A stretch of 64,000 nucleotides of DNA from Toxorhynchites rutilus septentrionalis (GCF_029784135.1 NC_073746.1:243047807-243111806), one strand, 5' to 3'. Positions 32,141 through 44,640 are shown, numbered from the stretch's first letter. The notes: generated from the letters alone by a model not told the origin. Numbers and translations: made by a program.

Positions 32141-35100
32141 CCAGGAGGCCGAACATCTCCAACATAAAGAAAAAAAAATAATATGGGTTCGCCTCACGAG
32201 CGTTCAAATCTAATTAGAATCAATGTAATAGTATGGCCATTTTTTTGGAAAATTCTCCCTGAAAAAGAATGCTGCGCTCAAACCAAGTTGTTGCAACATG
32301 TCATTCCAACTACTGCCGCTTCCACCGACCCAAAAAGCGTATCGTCTCACATCCACTCATCACAACCCGACGCATCCAGGCAAATGCAAGCATTCCTGTA
32401 AATATGTTACACGACACGAATATGACAAGGCCCTATGAGGTGTAAATGTTCCTTAGATTTTATTACATCCATAACAGAAACCGGTGTGATAGCATCACTG
32501 TAAATAAAGCAAACACAGAACGCAATTTGTCGAAACAAAGCAAAATCACATACAAATAACGCGAGGCTAGCGAGGCAGCGTGAAAGAAAAGTTAGTTATC
32601 TAGTTAAGTTACACCGTTGTATCATGCATTTAATGTACAATCCAAACTCACTTGTTTAAGTTGCATCCTCTCCCCCCGTAAGTTAAACAATCAAATCTTA
32701 GTTGCAATCACTGCTCAATAGTTAGTGTGTTATGCGGATAGCAGCGCAGCGGACAGTTTGTACCGAACTGTGCTTTGAACTAATATAACAAACCGTCCAT
32801 CAGCTGGAACAGAACAGAATCATCATTTCAGAGTCGTTTGTGGTGTACTGAGAAGAATCTCCTTAGTTTTACACAGACACAGACATCGGAGTTACTATTC
32901 GACACTATCGTTTTATGATAAATAGAGGGGCCGATTAAAACGGATGTCCATCAAGCAAATAACGTTTCAAATAGAAAAGCATCAAGTTAATACAAATGAT
33001 AAAAAACATGTTCATAAATATACGATTACCTAGTACCAGTAACGTGAAATACATTCAAATTCAAATACATCAATCACTTTACTAAACTAATATTTGTGTA
33101 AAAAAGACACGTGTATTTTCTGACAACTGTGATAAAAATAAAGAAAATATTTCATGAACAGAATGGAATGGTAATTTCCGCTCATACGCGAGAGTGGAAC
33201 TCTACCGAAGCTACATTGAAGGTTATATTGTTTTAGTTCAAGTTTAACGCGTATATTGATTCAGTTGAAGAGCATTTCTTAGTGAAATAATTAGATTTTG
33301 TTAATTCTTTTAAGTTCAAAACGAGTTTGTGAGCGCGTGTCCACAACGAACGAAAATAACCATATTTTTGCCGACAGTGATGAGCAGAAACAGCAAACCA
33401 CTAGGACAAAAAAAACAAAACAAGTGCGAATTTCTATTCTATTAGCGCAAATAAAATCAATCCCGTACTACTTCTTTGGAAAAGAAAAAAAAATATTAAG
33501 AATCACACTTTAGAAGAAATGAAATAAACTTTTTGTCGTAACCTAGGTGTAAAGAAAACCACAAGCAAAAATGGAAGAAATACAAAAATCTAGATGGCGG
33601 TGTAATATACCGATGCAAACCTATGGCTACCTATGAAATAATACTAATTTTAATCTACTCACAGTAAATAGAACGAACAAATGGAGAGCGAAGAAACACT
33701 GGAATCTAAACTGCAATTATATTTATATGATAGGTTTTAATACCGGAATGGCAAACACGGCGGCGCATCAGAGACAGATATACGATATCCAAGGAAGCTC
33801 AGCGCTTGGGGTTTGAAATTGAATCGAACAAAGGTTTTGAACTTTATCTAAACAAAAATAATTCAATCTTGTACCGAAAACCTTGGGGTAAAAAATCAAT
33901 TGCGATTCGAAACAGAAAAAATGACTATTTTATAATTTACACTATTTGCAATTGTACATCTTGACCTAATGTAAACAATTTCGAGAATCAAACAGTAAAA
34001 ATAAAATCTTATAAATGTATGTGGGAAGTTGAGCAGACTGTGACTTCAAGAACATATCCAAAGCAATCTACGCGGGGAAATCGACTATCACCTCTCTTGA
34101 GAACCTACCGAAATCTGACCGGAAAAATGAAAAAAAATGTAAGAGGTTGTGTCTAGAACACGGCCGCATTTTTGACGTAGGACTACGGAATTGTATTATT
34201 TAATCTGCTTTTTTATCACGTCAGGCATTATTCTAGAATGCACCCAAGTTTTTTAAATAACTTGTTAGTTATTTAGTTTTTTTTATCGAAGTAAAAATTT
34301 TCATTAAAAATATGAACAATTATCAGATGCCTACGCTGTAGATCTGTCACCGGATTATTTCACATTTCGAATAAATAAAACATTCAAATCGCTTAATGGT
34401 AACAATATAATCTACAAAAATGCAACGCGTAAAAATTAGACATTTGTGCGTGCGATGCAAGAACACAAAAGTGCTCACCAACAAGCGGCATGAAACCGGC
34501 GTCGCGTATCACTTCTTCAAGTTCCACCATAAATTTCAAGTTGCGAACATCATCGCACCACGATTACATTCACGACATGACACACTATCAAGTCTCCAAA
34601 GTGATATTGACCGCTCGCTGGCAGTACCAAGACTGGTTAAAAGAACGATCTCAACATCTGAGCAAATTCCTTCTCTTCAATTTTCGTATAAGAGAGCCTT
34701 AAATCATTTTCAGTTCATTCGTCTCTAGCCCTGAAAAGGTCCTTTGTGGAAAACTCAATTCCATATCCTCTCCGTGTCATGAGAAAGACAATTCACTCCC
34801 GCACGACACTCGCCGAAAAACGATGTTCACTCAACAATCCTCAAACGGGTAGTGCTGAGCAAGTTGCCATCAGGCGGAGCCTAAATTGAAATAATTCCTC
34901 TAAAAACGATTCTCCCTAATTTCTCTGCGAACTATCGAGAAACGGCGGAACTTAAATCGCAGTATTTCTTCTCTCCTCTTTCTCTTCCCACGTACAACGA
35001 ACACTGCATTTGATTAGTGCATCACGTATATGTTAGAGTCTTTCGGATCTTCTACAACAAATTGCTGATGAAGAGAATTATCGATAGAACTATCAACGCT

Positions 35101-36222
35101 TTTCTATTTGGTTCCGATCTCACATTGCGATTGAACTGTGCAGCTTACTCGCACCTGACTTTTTCCTTTCCACACTGATATCGACCACAAACTATAAACA
35201 AATTTGTTCCCATATTCCGCTTGAGGTGGAAACGAACCGCAACGCATGTCACAGTGAGCTTTTCCCTATTTGGAATTGGAAGCATACTTCCGTGAAAGAC
35301 ACGTGGTATATAAATAAAAACTAAAAATGGATTATATATAGTATATGTTAACACCGCAAAGTAGACGTTAGACTACCGCTGGCTCAGTAATCATTTGTTC
35401 GAAATGACATCTGAATCAATTCTCAATGGATGAATGAATGAATATTTTGAAAGATTGCTGAGTTACTCTTGTTAGTGTGTGGGTGGATGAGTATAAGTAT
35501 TGAATTGTTGTTAACATAAAATTCAACCCTTTCGAATTTGTTGGTGGTCCTGAAAAGAACCGACGGGTTTGGGTGGCTTAAAAAGCAGAATAGAAACTGA
35601 TACTTATGGATTGTATCACGGAACACCTAGTCAAATGAGCAAATGTGTGCGAATGATGCTTCGCTCGGGTGCTATCACAAGCAAATAATTTTTCCGGACT
35701 ATTCCATGCGAAAGCAGAATATAAACTGATGCTCTTGGAATGCATCACGGAACCCCCTCGACTAACGTAAATGTGTGCCAAAATAACGGATACTCTTCCA
35801 TATCTGCACTGGTAATAAATCCCGTATGTTGTAAACACCTTTTTTGTCGTTGCACGCTTTGATACAAAGGGCTTCCTCCAGTCTTCCGAAAAACACTTAC
35901 ACATGTCCACGCGATGTGAAAATTCCATGTTCCATGTTTGAATTCGAACATGATTTTCGCTAGTGTTGAATGTCTATCCCAAACTCGAACAATGATACAC
36001 AAACATAAACATTTGAAAACAAACACGATGTTTATAATTCAAGAACATCATGTACAAACATATCACTCGATGTCGCAGTATTCATTGCTTTCGTTTCGTT
36101 TCTTTTCATACACGGAAAGAAATTATTCATCCCAAAACATTTCTTCGTAGAATACTTTTTCACAGAAACGAACTTGAAATTTAGTTCGCATTTCAAAAAT
36201 TGCACGAACTAAGAGGCTATGA
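32141..36222. other. unassigned sequence, no confident gene
   Basis: 32240-34130 is less repetitive than its surroundings and rich in AATAAA-like signals, resembling a long 3' UTR or unique intron. A short frame at 32270-32401 (LLQHVIPTTAASTDPKSVSSH...) follows a pyrimidine stretch and could be a terminal exon, without support. 34420-34728 has two overlapping open frames with no recognisable domain. 35581-35660 and 35712-35790 are an imperfect direct repeat, period 131 bp (GCAGAATAKAAACTGATRCT). Confidence 0.4.
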
Positions 36223-36232
36223 GTTCATGCAC

Positions 36233-36661
36233 CAAAATATATATTTTTATTAAGGCTCAAATGACGTCAGCCTAACGGGCCGGGAGTTCAATATTTTGAC
36301 AATGTTTGCTTACAACTATGTTAGTAATATGTAACCGATTACTCGCGGTTGGCTCGAGGTTAGTATTACAAGTGTTCTCATAATTGGGATGTTGCAGTCT
36401 TCAGTGCTCTGTACGTGTGCCCGACATGGGATACTTCCTATTGGGATGCAGCTGACCATTAATCAGCAACGCCCCCCTAGTCTGCACCCCATATCTAGCG
36501 TGGTGCGTCTTTTTCGACTCGAGGAATCCAGGATAGAATGATCACTAGCCGGCGCAATCATCAGCTCGTGTAGAGTTGTCATGAGCGGTACAACCTTCGG
36601 CCCGTGTATCTGTAAAGAGTGTGTGTATGTATTGCCGCGACTAAGTAAAAGTTTATAGATC
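36233..36661 (-). mobile_element. 5'-truncated retroposon with 10-bp target duplication
   Basis: Flanked by GTTCATGCAC at 36223-36232 and 36662-36671. On the minus strand it ends in TTAATAAAAATATATATTTT, a retroposon-like 3' end. It is about 95% similar by eye to the inner part of 61712-62299, which carries about 110 bp more at its 5' end. No recognised protein is encoded. It behaves like the 3' part of a LINE or a long SINE. Confidence 0.85.
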
Positions 36662-37109
36662 GTTCATGCACATTTTGCAAGTCTGATTAAATAATCCTTG
36701 GTTTCGTTCAAAGAAAACACTCTCTGAATAGAATGAAGCTTTCTATTTTTTGCGTGCATGTTGGCAATTAAAGTCTGGGGAGCCGACTGCATAGCGGGCG
36801 ACGTCGTACAAATGCTGACCAAAAAAATAAATACCCAAAAATTAGTTTTAGATGCAACCTTCAGCGGCACACAGCAGAACCAGCAGAGAAATTTCAGCTA
36901 AAACACACCATTAATTTCTCGATGTTATCACAAACTGAATGAAGGAAAAAACTAAAAGCTACACTTACACTGCACTACATATGCTATGTGTGCATGCGAT
37001 TGCATCATCCTTTCTTCTCCTCTTCTCCGCTCGTTTTATAGCTCGGGTCGCGATCGTCGCGAACAAGCAGTATTGGCCATTTGTATTCAAAGATCCAGCC
37101 AATATTGTT

Positions 37110-37149
37110 GCTCCCGTGGTCGAGTGGTTAGCGTCACGCCTAACATGTC
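37110..37149 (+). repeat. SINE head fragment (box A only)
   Basis: GCTCCCGTGGTCGAGTGG and TTAGCGTCACGCCTAACATG match the start of the SINE at 1926. Box B and the body are gone, and similarity stops at about 37149. Confidence 0.65.
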
Positions 37150-38059
37150 ACTGCTGAATAATTCAATTTTAGTACTTGTTCAAATAGCTAATAATAGCGA
37201 ATGTTACATGAATTCAATATATAAATTGATGCGTGTACTAGATTAAGAAATCAAATGTGAAAAACTCTCATATCAATCGATGTTTATTTTGTTCAGAACA
37301 GAAAAAGAGGTTTATTTTATTTGCCCAATATTTTAGACGATGCATCCATTGTCATGAAAGGAAGGCATTTTTTCCATGTCAACATACCAACACACCACGC
37401 GTTGAGTGGTGGTGGTGTGGTGTCCGATTCGCTTCTTCTACACTTAGAAAAATCCTCGGTCGAAAACTACCAAATACATTTGGTAATGCAAAATTAGTAG
37501 AATGTACAAATTTTTTGTACATATTGTCAACAAACCCGCATCCCTAAAGCGCGTATTAACCATTTTCATTGTTCCCATAAGGCAATACGGAGGTATAATA
37601 AGGATATAATTCTAATACGTGCATTTTCGGCGAGAAAATGTAGCCGATATTAGGCTTCCGAATCATGGTTCTGCCTGACATATGTGTTTATTAGTACGGT
37701 CGAAAATGACTATAGATTGGTAGTATTTACCAAAAAAAACGTTATATTTACTAATTATTTCTCTCAGTGTACTCTACGCACTGCCGGTGCTTGAGGTGAA
37801 AATGCAAGAGAAACTGTACACCATGTGAAACATTGGGATTAAACAGCGTATGTCCAAACATACAAACATGTCACATTTTCTAACATAGGTACGAAAAAAT
37901 CATGTTTGTACTCAAACACAAAACTGTGAACAGCAGCGAGGACATGTTTATTCCGGACGCAGTGTTTTGTTACTTCTCCGTTTTGGCCACGAAAATATTG
38001 AAGTAGATTCTCCGTTGGAGGTTGGAGGAGGCGCCCTTTTTGTTTGGTGGTCATCGAGT

Positions 38060-38232
38060 CAGCATTGATTGCCGGCGAACGTCGAGCGTCGAGGAGAAGA
38101 AACGGAAAGGAAGTTATCATCTGCTAACAAAACAAATAATCTTCCAGGACTTAGAGCTTTGAACTATGTTGGAATGAAAGAGTTTACTTGGTTTTCTATT
38201 TGTAATATAATATTGCGACCAAATACATTTGG
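38060..38232. repeat. dispersed repeat, copy without insertion
   Basis: The block GTCGAGGAGAAGAAAC ... AATAATCTTCCAG ... TTTTCTATTT ... ATAATATTGCGACCAAATAC recurs at 40080-40209, 49734-49900 and 49906-49930. This copy is continuous across the point where the 9.5-kb Harbinger-like element sits at 40210-49733, so it is an empty-site relative. Confidence 0.7.
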
Positions 38233-38311
38233 TAATTTTTCAATCAAGTGCAATTAATAGGAAAGCTTCTGAAGATTATTCTTCCCATCAGTAAAATATA
38301 TTCGTGTTCTA

Positions 38312-39611
38312 AAGGGTGTGTCACATCAAATTGCATCACGGAAAAAACGCTGTAGAAATTCGCCCAGTAGACCGATCCTTTTGAAAATTTTAGACAGTAA
38401 AATAAAAACTATTAAACAACTTTTGGCATTTTCTTTTTATTCATACTTCGAGCCCAAGCCCGTATGCTCGCACCTTCCTCTTTACCCCGTCCATAAGGTT
38501 CTGTACAACGTCAGGTTGTAGTTTTTTTGAACAGAAATCCATTTTCTCTTGAAGTCCGCCTCCGATTTGACAACTTTTGGGTTCTTCCGGAGGGCCTGCT
38601 TCATAATCGCCCAATATTTCTCTATTGGGCGAAGCTCCGGCGCATTGGGCGGGTTCATTTCCTTTGGCACGAAGGTGACCCCGTTGGCTTCGTACCACTC
38701 CAACACGTCCTTTGAATAGAGGCACGAAGCGAGATCCGGCCAGAAGATGGTCGGGCCCTCGTGCTGCTTCAATAGTGCTAGTAAGCGCTTCTGTAGGCAC
38801 TCCTTAAGGTAAACCTGCCCATTTACCGTGCCGGTCATCACGAAGGGGGCGCTCCGCTTTCCGCAAGAGCAGATCGCTTGCCACACCATGTACTTTTTGG
38901 CAAACTTGGATAGTTTCTGCTTGCGAATCTCCTCCGGAACGCTGAATTTGTCCTCTGCGGAGAAGAACATCAGGCCCGGCAGCTGACGAAAGTCCGCTTT
39001 GACGTAGGTTTCGTCGTCCATTACCAGGCAATGCGGCTTCGTCAGCATTTCGGTGTACAGCTTCCGGGCTCGCGTCTTCCCCACCATGTTTTGCCTTTCG
39101 TCGCGGTTAGGAGCCTTCTGAACCTTGTATGTACGCAGGCCCTCCCGCTGCTTGGTCCGCTGGACGAATGAACTTGACAAATTCAGCTTATTGGCGACAT
39201 CCCGGACCGAACTTATCGGATCACGTCTAAACTGCTTAACTACGCGCTTGTGATCTTTTTCACTGACAGAGCATTCATTTTTGCCGTTCTTCACCTTCTG
39301 GTCGATGGTTAGGTTCTCGAAGTATCGTTTTAGTACTCTGCTGACCGTGGATTGGACGATTCCCAGCATCTTACCGATGTCCAGATGTGACAACTCGGGA
39401 CACTTCTCGAAATAAGTGCGCAGGATAAATTCACGACGCTCTTTTTCGTTCGACGCCATTTTTCCAAATTTACGAAAAATTGACAGTGAAGCATGGCCAA
39501 CGAGATCTATACACTCTTATCTGATTATAAGCGAAAGCTGAAGATAAAATTCCTAAAAATTAAATTTCTACAGCGTTTTTTCCGTGATGCAATTTGATGT
39601 GACACACCCTT
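38312..39611 (-). mobile_element. DD37E Tc1/mariner (ITmD37E) transposon, copy 2
   Basis: 1300 bp, TA at 38310-38311 and 39612-39613, termini AAGGGTGTGTC identical to copy 1 at 3605-4901. It carries the transposase at 38482-39459 in the opposite orientation to copy 1. Internal sequence is very close to copy 1 throughout, so both are recent. Confidence 0.92.
38482..39459 (-). CDS. DD37E transposase, copy 2
   Basis: 325 codons, starting MASNEKERREFILRTYFEK. Domain order is as in copy 1: helix-turn-helix (DIGKMLGIVQSTVSRVL), catalytic MDDETYVKADF, WPDLASCLY (second Asp; copy 1 has CHY) and RPIEKYW. The D-to-E spacing is again 37. Compared with copy 1 it has one extra residue near position 19 and a handful of substitutions. 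It carries the same A AAA AAC run (complement of 38522-38528). Here the zero frame reads on a further 12 codons (YNLTLYRTLWTG), while the -1 frame encodes the PDVVQNLMDGVKRKV tail down to 38441. No other break is visible, so the enzyme may be functional except for its tail. Confidence 0.87.
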   Translation of the reverse strand: MASNEKERREFILRTYFEKCPELSHLDIGKMLGIVQSTVSRVLKRYFENLTIDQKVKNGKNECSVSEKDHKRVVKQFRRDPISSVRDVANKLNLSSSFVQRTKQREGLRTYKVQKAPNRDERQNMVGKTRARKLYTEMLTKPHCLVMDDETYVKADFRQLPGLMFFSAEDKFSVPEEIRKQKLSKFAKKYMVWQAICSCGKRSAPFVMTGTVNGQVYLKECLQKRLLALLKQHEGPTIFWPDLASCLYSKDVLEWYEANGVTFVPKEMNPPNAPELRPIEKYWAIMKQALRKNPKVVKSEADFKRKWISVQKNYNLTLYRTLWTG

Positions 39612-40079
39612 TATATTCTATGAATAGTAGTAAAATTTTGGTTTTTGTGTGACAAAAGAGTGTTGCCGCGAATACCAGTATTGCTGAGCACCCTGATGAC
39701 TGGGACATATAATTTCCCAGCGATTATTGTTGGAGGCTTCAAACTCAGAGAGTTTATTCGCCTCTGGTTTGTCTTCAAAATTTCCATAGTCAACCACACC
39801 TCCTATTGATCAATTAACAAACAAGATGCATATTTAAGTGATGATCTAATGGCGAAAACCATTCAAGAGACGAATGACCTTTAGGGTAAAGTCCTTTGAA
39901 AACAAAAACTGAACTGATCCGAAAACATTTCAGTTTATTTCGAACTGTGAGGGAGCTCAGAAGGGCTGAAGAAAACGCTCCACCGGCGGACGAGGAGATA
40001 GCGATCTCAAACACAAATGGCATTGGTGCGCTGAGTTCATCAAAGATTTCCCCTAAGACCAAATGAGGATCCATCGGAA

Positions 40080-40209
40080 GAAGGCGACCAAGTCGATCGT
40101 CGAGGAGAAGAAACCGGAAAGATGTCATCACTACTGAAAAATACCTTCCAGTTCTACTTATAACTTAGAATTTTGTTGAAGTAAAATAGTTTGTTTTGTT
40201 TTCTATTTA
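40080..40209. repeat. dispersed repeat, left half at a transposon insertion point
   Basis: GTCGAGGAGAAGAAACC ... TTCCAGTTCTACTTA ... TTTTCTATTTA, interrupted at 40209 by the Harbinger-like element and continuing at 49734 (AAAATATAATACTGCGAAC). The intact arrangement is seen at 38060-38232. Confidence 0.75.
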
Positions 40210-40306
40210 GGGGCTGTCCACATACCACGAGGACAGAAAAAGCATGATTTCAGACATCCCCCTCCCCCTCCGTGGACAAGAGTGGACATTCCTCATACCC
40301 CTCCGC

Positions 40307-41597
40307 AGTGTTGTCACACGTACAGATTTATCTGGAAAGGTACAGATTATTTCGTTATTGTTGGTACAGATTCTGTACGGTACAGGGTACAGATTTTCGT
40401 CAAAAAGTATAGATTGGTACAGATTTTTCCGCGTGTGAAATTTCTTACATTCGAACAAAGCACCGCTGAATGGAGCACTGCGCCGAAGAGTATGCATATC
40501 GCGCTGGTGTGATCGATGTGCAGTACCACCCTGATGTCGTCTATAGGCGACGCTCGTAGCGAAAGGGTCAAGGCACATGACGACTTTAACGCCGCAGTAT
40601 CGCTTCGTGCTGCTGGTCATAAAACATTTACAATGCAGTAATTGATCAGTTTCAAAAGAACGAAATTCCTCACAAGGATCGTCTGAAAGGATTCTCGTCG
40701 GACGGTGCGACCGTGATAATGGGGGTTTCAAATTCCGTAATGCGCCTAACTAACTAACGAATTCGAGGTAATACAGAAAATTTTGGAACTTGAGTCGCCT
40801 AAAATCCGTTACCATTCGGCCACCCGTTGGCACTTGTTAGCGGCGGTGGCGAAGAGATGAATTTCACGTTTTCCAGAGTTAATTTTGTTTTTCACCATTT
40901 AGTATGGATGTGATAAAAATCAGACTGCTTGCAAAACATTAACTGCCCCTAAGATTTAATGACGAACCCACGGTTGCTTTTTTGGAGTATGTTTCGCCCA
41001 AGATCAACAGATGGAATCGTTTGTTTCAGGCTGAAGACCCCGAGCTCACAATGCTACATGGAGAGCTAAATGATTTTTATTTGCTCATCCTCACTAATAT
41101 CTGTGTGGAATCTTACGTTGTTTCAATGTCCAATGCTATTAAATTTGGAGATGATTCGAAAAGCGGCAAGAATTTTAGGTTGGAAAGGCAACAGAAGAAA
41201 CTATCAAAACAATGGACAGCGAAAGACAGATCATTTTTAAGGATATTTGTCGCAATTTTTTCGTGGAGCCTTGTTTGTACCGTTCTCACTGTGCCTTTTC
41301 CTAATATAATTAGAACAAAAATATAAGCTTCGAAATCGGCTCAGATTTGACCAAACATCGTGGCGGCAGATTCAGAAAAACTATGTATAAGCATTATCGA
41401 ACACACGAATGACTTGCAAATATAAATGTAGTATTCGTAGTAAATAAATAAGTATTTTTTCATGCTAATAAAATATATTTTTCTCTACAACGAATATTTT
41501 CGATAGTACAAATTTCTGGTACAGATTTTTGGAAGAAAAAGTACAGTAGAAAAAGATTTTTAACCCCTCTGGTACAGATAGAAATGTGACATCGCTG
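40307..41597 (+). mobile_element. hAT element with decayed transposase
   Basis: The ends CAGTGTTGTCAC and GTGACATCGCTG are inverted. The flanks CCCCTCCG (40299-40306) and CCCCTCCC (41598-41605) are an 8-bp duplication with one change. Plus-strand remnants of a hAT transposase include IPHKDRLKGFSSDGATVIMG (40645-40730) and YVSPKINRWNRLFQAEDPELTMLH (40985-41060, open to 41326), the RNase H-fold and C-terminal regions. Several frameshifts and stops occur between them. Tandem GGTACAGATT motifs fill both subterminal regions. Confidence 0.82.
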
Positions 41598-41676
41598 CCC
41601 CTCCCCTTGTTTACTATGTGGACATTCCTTCAGTTTATGGAAAAAATCGAGATAACTCAATTTGTTGATATTTGTT

Positions 41677-42700
41677 TATTTGTTTATTTGTTTGTCAATT
41701 CATCAACGGGCTGTAAGGGCCCCAATGATGTGCTTAAGGATATATAAAATTCTAAATCTACATTTAAATCTAAACATGAATCACATGACATCGTGTTACA
41801 ACTGATTACATCAAATTACAGTCATCACATATTAAAGATACACTTAAAAACAATAATCACGTGACTGTTTGTTCAGTAAAAAAAGAGCTAAATCTCCGAC
41901 GAAGAAGCGTTCGGGATAAATGGTAATCGAACAGCTGGGCTACCCTGTTGAAAAGTCTTTGTAGACCATTTAATCCACCGAACATGCCGTAGTTTGTACG
42001 TAGGGCGGGCAATCGTAACATCAAGTTATTTCGGAGAGCCCGAGGTCGAACGTTGAAATTAATTTTTTCCAGAAGACCGGGACAATCGATGCGTCCTTGT
42101 AAGGTATCAGCTATCATCAAAGCCCTGGCTGTGTCTCTACGAACCGACAAAGTTTCCAAGCTGATCAGCTGACATCGACTCTGGTAACTCGGTAATCGGA
42201 GGGGGTCAGTCCACGGCAATCTACGCAGAGCATATCTTATAAACCTTCGTTGAACTGATTCGATCCTTTCGACACCGTTGCTGTAGTGTGGAGTCCAAAC
42301 AGCTGCACCATACTCTAAGATGGAGCGAGTGAGGGAGCAGTAGAGGGACTTCAGACAGTAGATGTCGGTAAAACTTTTAGCAATCCTGAAGATGAACCCC
42401 AGAGTTCTGGATGCTTTATTCACCATGTATGTGATGTGCGGTTTGAAAGAGAGTTGCACGTCTAAAATGACACCCAGGTCCTTGACTTCGCTGACACGCT
42501 CAATTTCCGTGCCGAACAGGACATAGTTGTGCAATATGGTCTGTCTCGTGCGCGAAAACGAGATGACAGAACATTTAGCGGGGTTAACCTCCATTCGGTT
42601 TAGAATACACCAATCGGCAAAAGCATCCATCTGTCGTTGAAGGAAGCGACAATCTTCAATCGAGCTGACCTGAAGGTAAATTTTTAAATCGTCAGCATAT
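41677..42700 (-). mobile_element. 5'-truncated jockey-like LINE with 10-bp target duplication
   Basis: GATATTTGTT flanks the insertion at 41667-41676 and 42701-42710. The minus-strand element ends in an (AAATAAAC)n-type 3' tail at 41677-41700 and is truncated at its 5' side precisely at the RT YADD codons. The undamaged duplication and long open frame indicate a recent insertion. Confidence 0.92.
41857..42699 (-). CDS. LINE reverse transcriptase, C-terminal part
   Basis: An open frame of 280 codons; no native start exists because the element is 5'-truncated, and the first internal Met is at 42630. It begins with YADDLKIYLQ, the RT catalytic motif, followed by the thumb region (WCILNRMEVNPAKCSVISFSR, VKDLGVILDVQLSFKPHI) and the C-terminal region (LEYGAAVWTPHYSNGVERIE, LSVRRDTARALMIADTLQG). 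The order and motifs match jockey/CR1-group ORF2 proteins. A relative, far more decayed, is at 9740-10141. Expression is not expected: the promoter end of the element is gone. Confidence 0.85.
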   Translation of the reverse strand, partial: YADDLKIYLQVSSIEDCRFLQRQMDAFADWCILNRMEVNPAKCSVISFSRTRQTILHNYVLFGTEIERVSEVKDLGVILDVQLSFKPHITYMVNKASRTLGFIFRIAKSFTDIYCLKSLYCSLTRSILEYGAAVWTPHYSNGVERIESVQRRFIRYALRRLPWTDPLRLPSYQSRCQLISLETLSVRRDTARALMIADTLQGRIDCPGLLEKINFNVRPRALRNNLMLRLPALRTNYGMFGGLNGLQRLFNRVAQLFDYHLSRTLLRRRFSSFFTEQTVT

Positions 42701-44439
42701 GATATTTGTTCCCTTAAACTTGAAATAAAGTTTGTTTCTCTTTTCTATTCTACGTTTTTTATTGATAAAATATATAGTATCATTAAATGTACCGATTTGT
42801 TTATAATTCTCAGATTTTCTTCAACATTGTCCGGGAAACGTAATACTTTCATCCGAATTCCATTTACATTATCTACAAATCCATATTTATTAGAATAAAA
42901 ATTAACAATTAAAATCAATTGAAAATTGCGTTCGAACCAGCTGATCTAATGGAGAATATTTTGTCTCAAAACCCAAATGTCACATCTAAATATCAACATT
43001 GTACATTCGTGATCGCGGATGTACGAAAAATGTTCTCGTCTATTCAGCAATGAAGTACTTTCGCTTTTACAGAATTAATAGTGCCTGGCGACTAAAATGA
43101 TCTTAGTTAAAACAATACACTCCAAGTATAATCGTAAACGATGGTTTCATCGACCTATAATCCTTAATACTTAATACTTAAATCAATTTTCAAAAAAAAT
43201 CGTGCCGACTCTGAGGAAGAAATCAAAAGCATCATTTTTATTGACATGAATTCATTTTGTTCCGCAGTATTTCAGCATCCTTCACGCAACGTCAAAATTC
43301 CATCCTCTCAGACTTTTTTTTCTTTTCTTCCGAAATCTTCCGATTTGTCTTTTTGATATTAGTTTTGATATTGTTCTGAAGGAACACGAAACTTAACATA
43401 TTGGCCAATTATAGTCTTAAACTCTCCTTAGGGGCTGTCCACATACCACGTGGACAACTTTTGGGGGGGGTAGGGGTTACGAAAATGTCCACGCTTGTCC
43501 ACGGTGAGGGGGGACGGGGTTTTGATATTGTCCACGTGGAAACGTTAAGTATTTTTTAAAGTAGAACATTCAAGTTAGAAGTCAAAATTGAATGAGATCT
43601 GTTTTGAATTTACACGATTCTTTGAACTTCACGCCCGCCCTGAGTACTCAGTATTCATCAATAAAAATACTGAACTGCCTGAGAGTGCTGCTCGGTCAAA
43701 CATCCATATTTTTTCATATGACTGAACCTCTTTCCTGAGATGTATATTCTGAAGGTAACGCACATGAACTAGGATCCAATTTATTCCAATCGGTAATAGA
43801 GGGCCATTAAATCCACCAGGATAAAGACACCCAATAACACAAAGAATGTTGGATTTTGTGTAGTATTAAAAATCACGACTTAAGTGCGGGTTGAATTCAG
43901 CTTTTGCTCTTGATGACAAAACTGTTTGGTTTGTTTTCGAGAACTCAAGGATTTCTGAACATTGAAACGAAAAACAAATTCTTCCATGAGTGTACGGGCC
44001 GTATCTCTGGAGATCTTTTTCTTGCAATGATGTTGTTCTTCATTGATGTCTGGTAATTTTTGTAATACGCTTTTTTTTAGTTGTCTGGAAAGTTCATGCT
44101 GCTACTGCTGAATAATTAAAAGAAAAGATTAATCTTTCATGCACATGAATTAGTAGATTCACTACAGATTTCAAGGTTGCAATATTTGTACAATCCGATA
44201 GGACTTGACTCGATGAGATTAAGGGGGATAGAGACACGAACGAATTTCGGACGTTTGTTCGAGCTCCGAAAAAGTAAAACAAAGAATATGTTTACCATCC
44301 ATTATATCACTATTTGTTATATCAATGAAACAAAAAATTGAACGGAAAAGTATATATCCATAATTAGAAGCTGATCGAGTAAAAAAAAAAGTTGTGCCAT
44401 GGCGTACAAGATTCCAGCACTTCTGGTTCTCTGAAACAA

Positions 44440-44640
44440 ACAAATCGAACAGATTCTGAATCAGTAAATATGCCTCTATCGTATGAACCTCGGACAAGTC
44501 AAAAACGTGTTTTTTGATAAAATGGCGGAAATTTGAACAGATTCTGAATCAGTAAAGATGCCACTATCGTATGAACCTCGGACAAGTCATAAATGTGTTT
44601 TTTTGATAAAATGGTGGAAATTTGAAGGAAAAAACTGCTG
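44440..44640. repeat. 93-bp tandem duplication
   Basis: Two adjacent copies of a unit containing ACAGATTCTGAATCAGTAAA, TATCGTATGAACCTCGGAC and TTTTTGATAAAATGG. They differ by a few bases. Confidence 0.85.

Noticed and set aside
34420..34728. Small gene in two overlapping plus-strand frames
   Set aside because: Neither frame contains a recognisable domain and they compete for the same DNA; not supported without transcripts.
40210..43431. Reading the GGGGCTGTCCAC ends at 40210 and 43431 as one element
   Set aside because: Both ends point the same way, so they cannot be the two inverted termini of one element; the nested reading fits all four ends.
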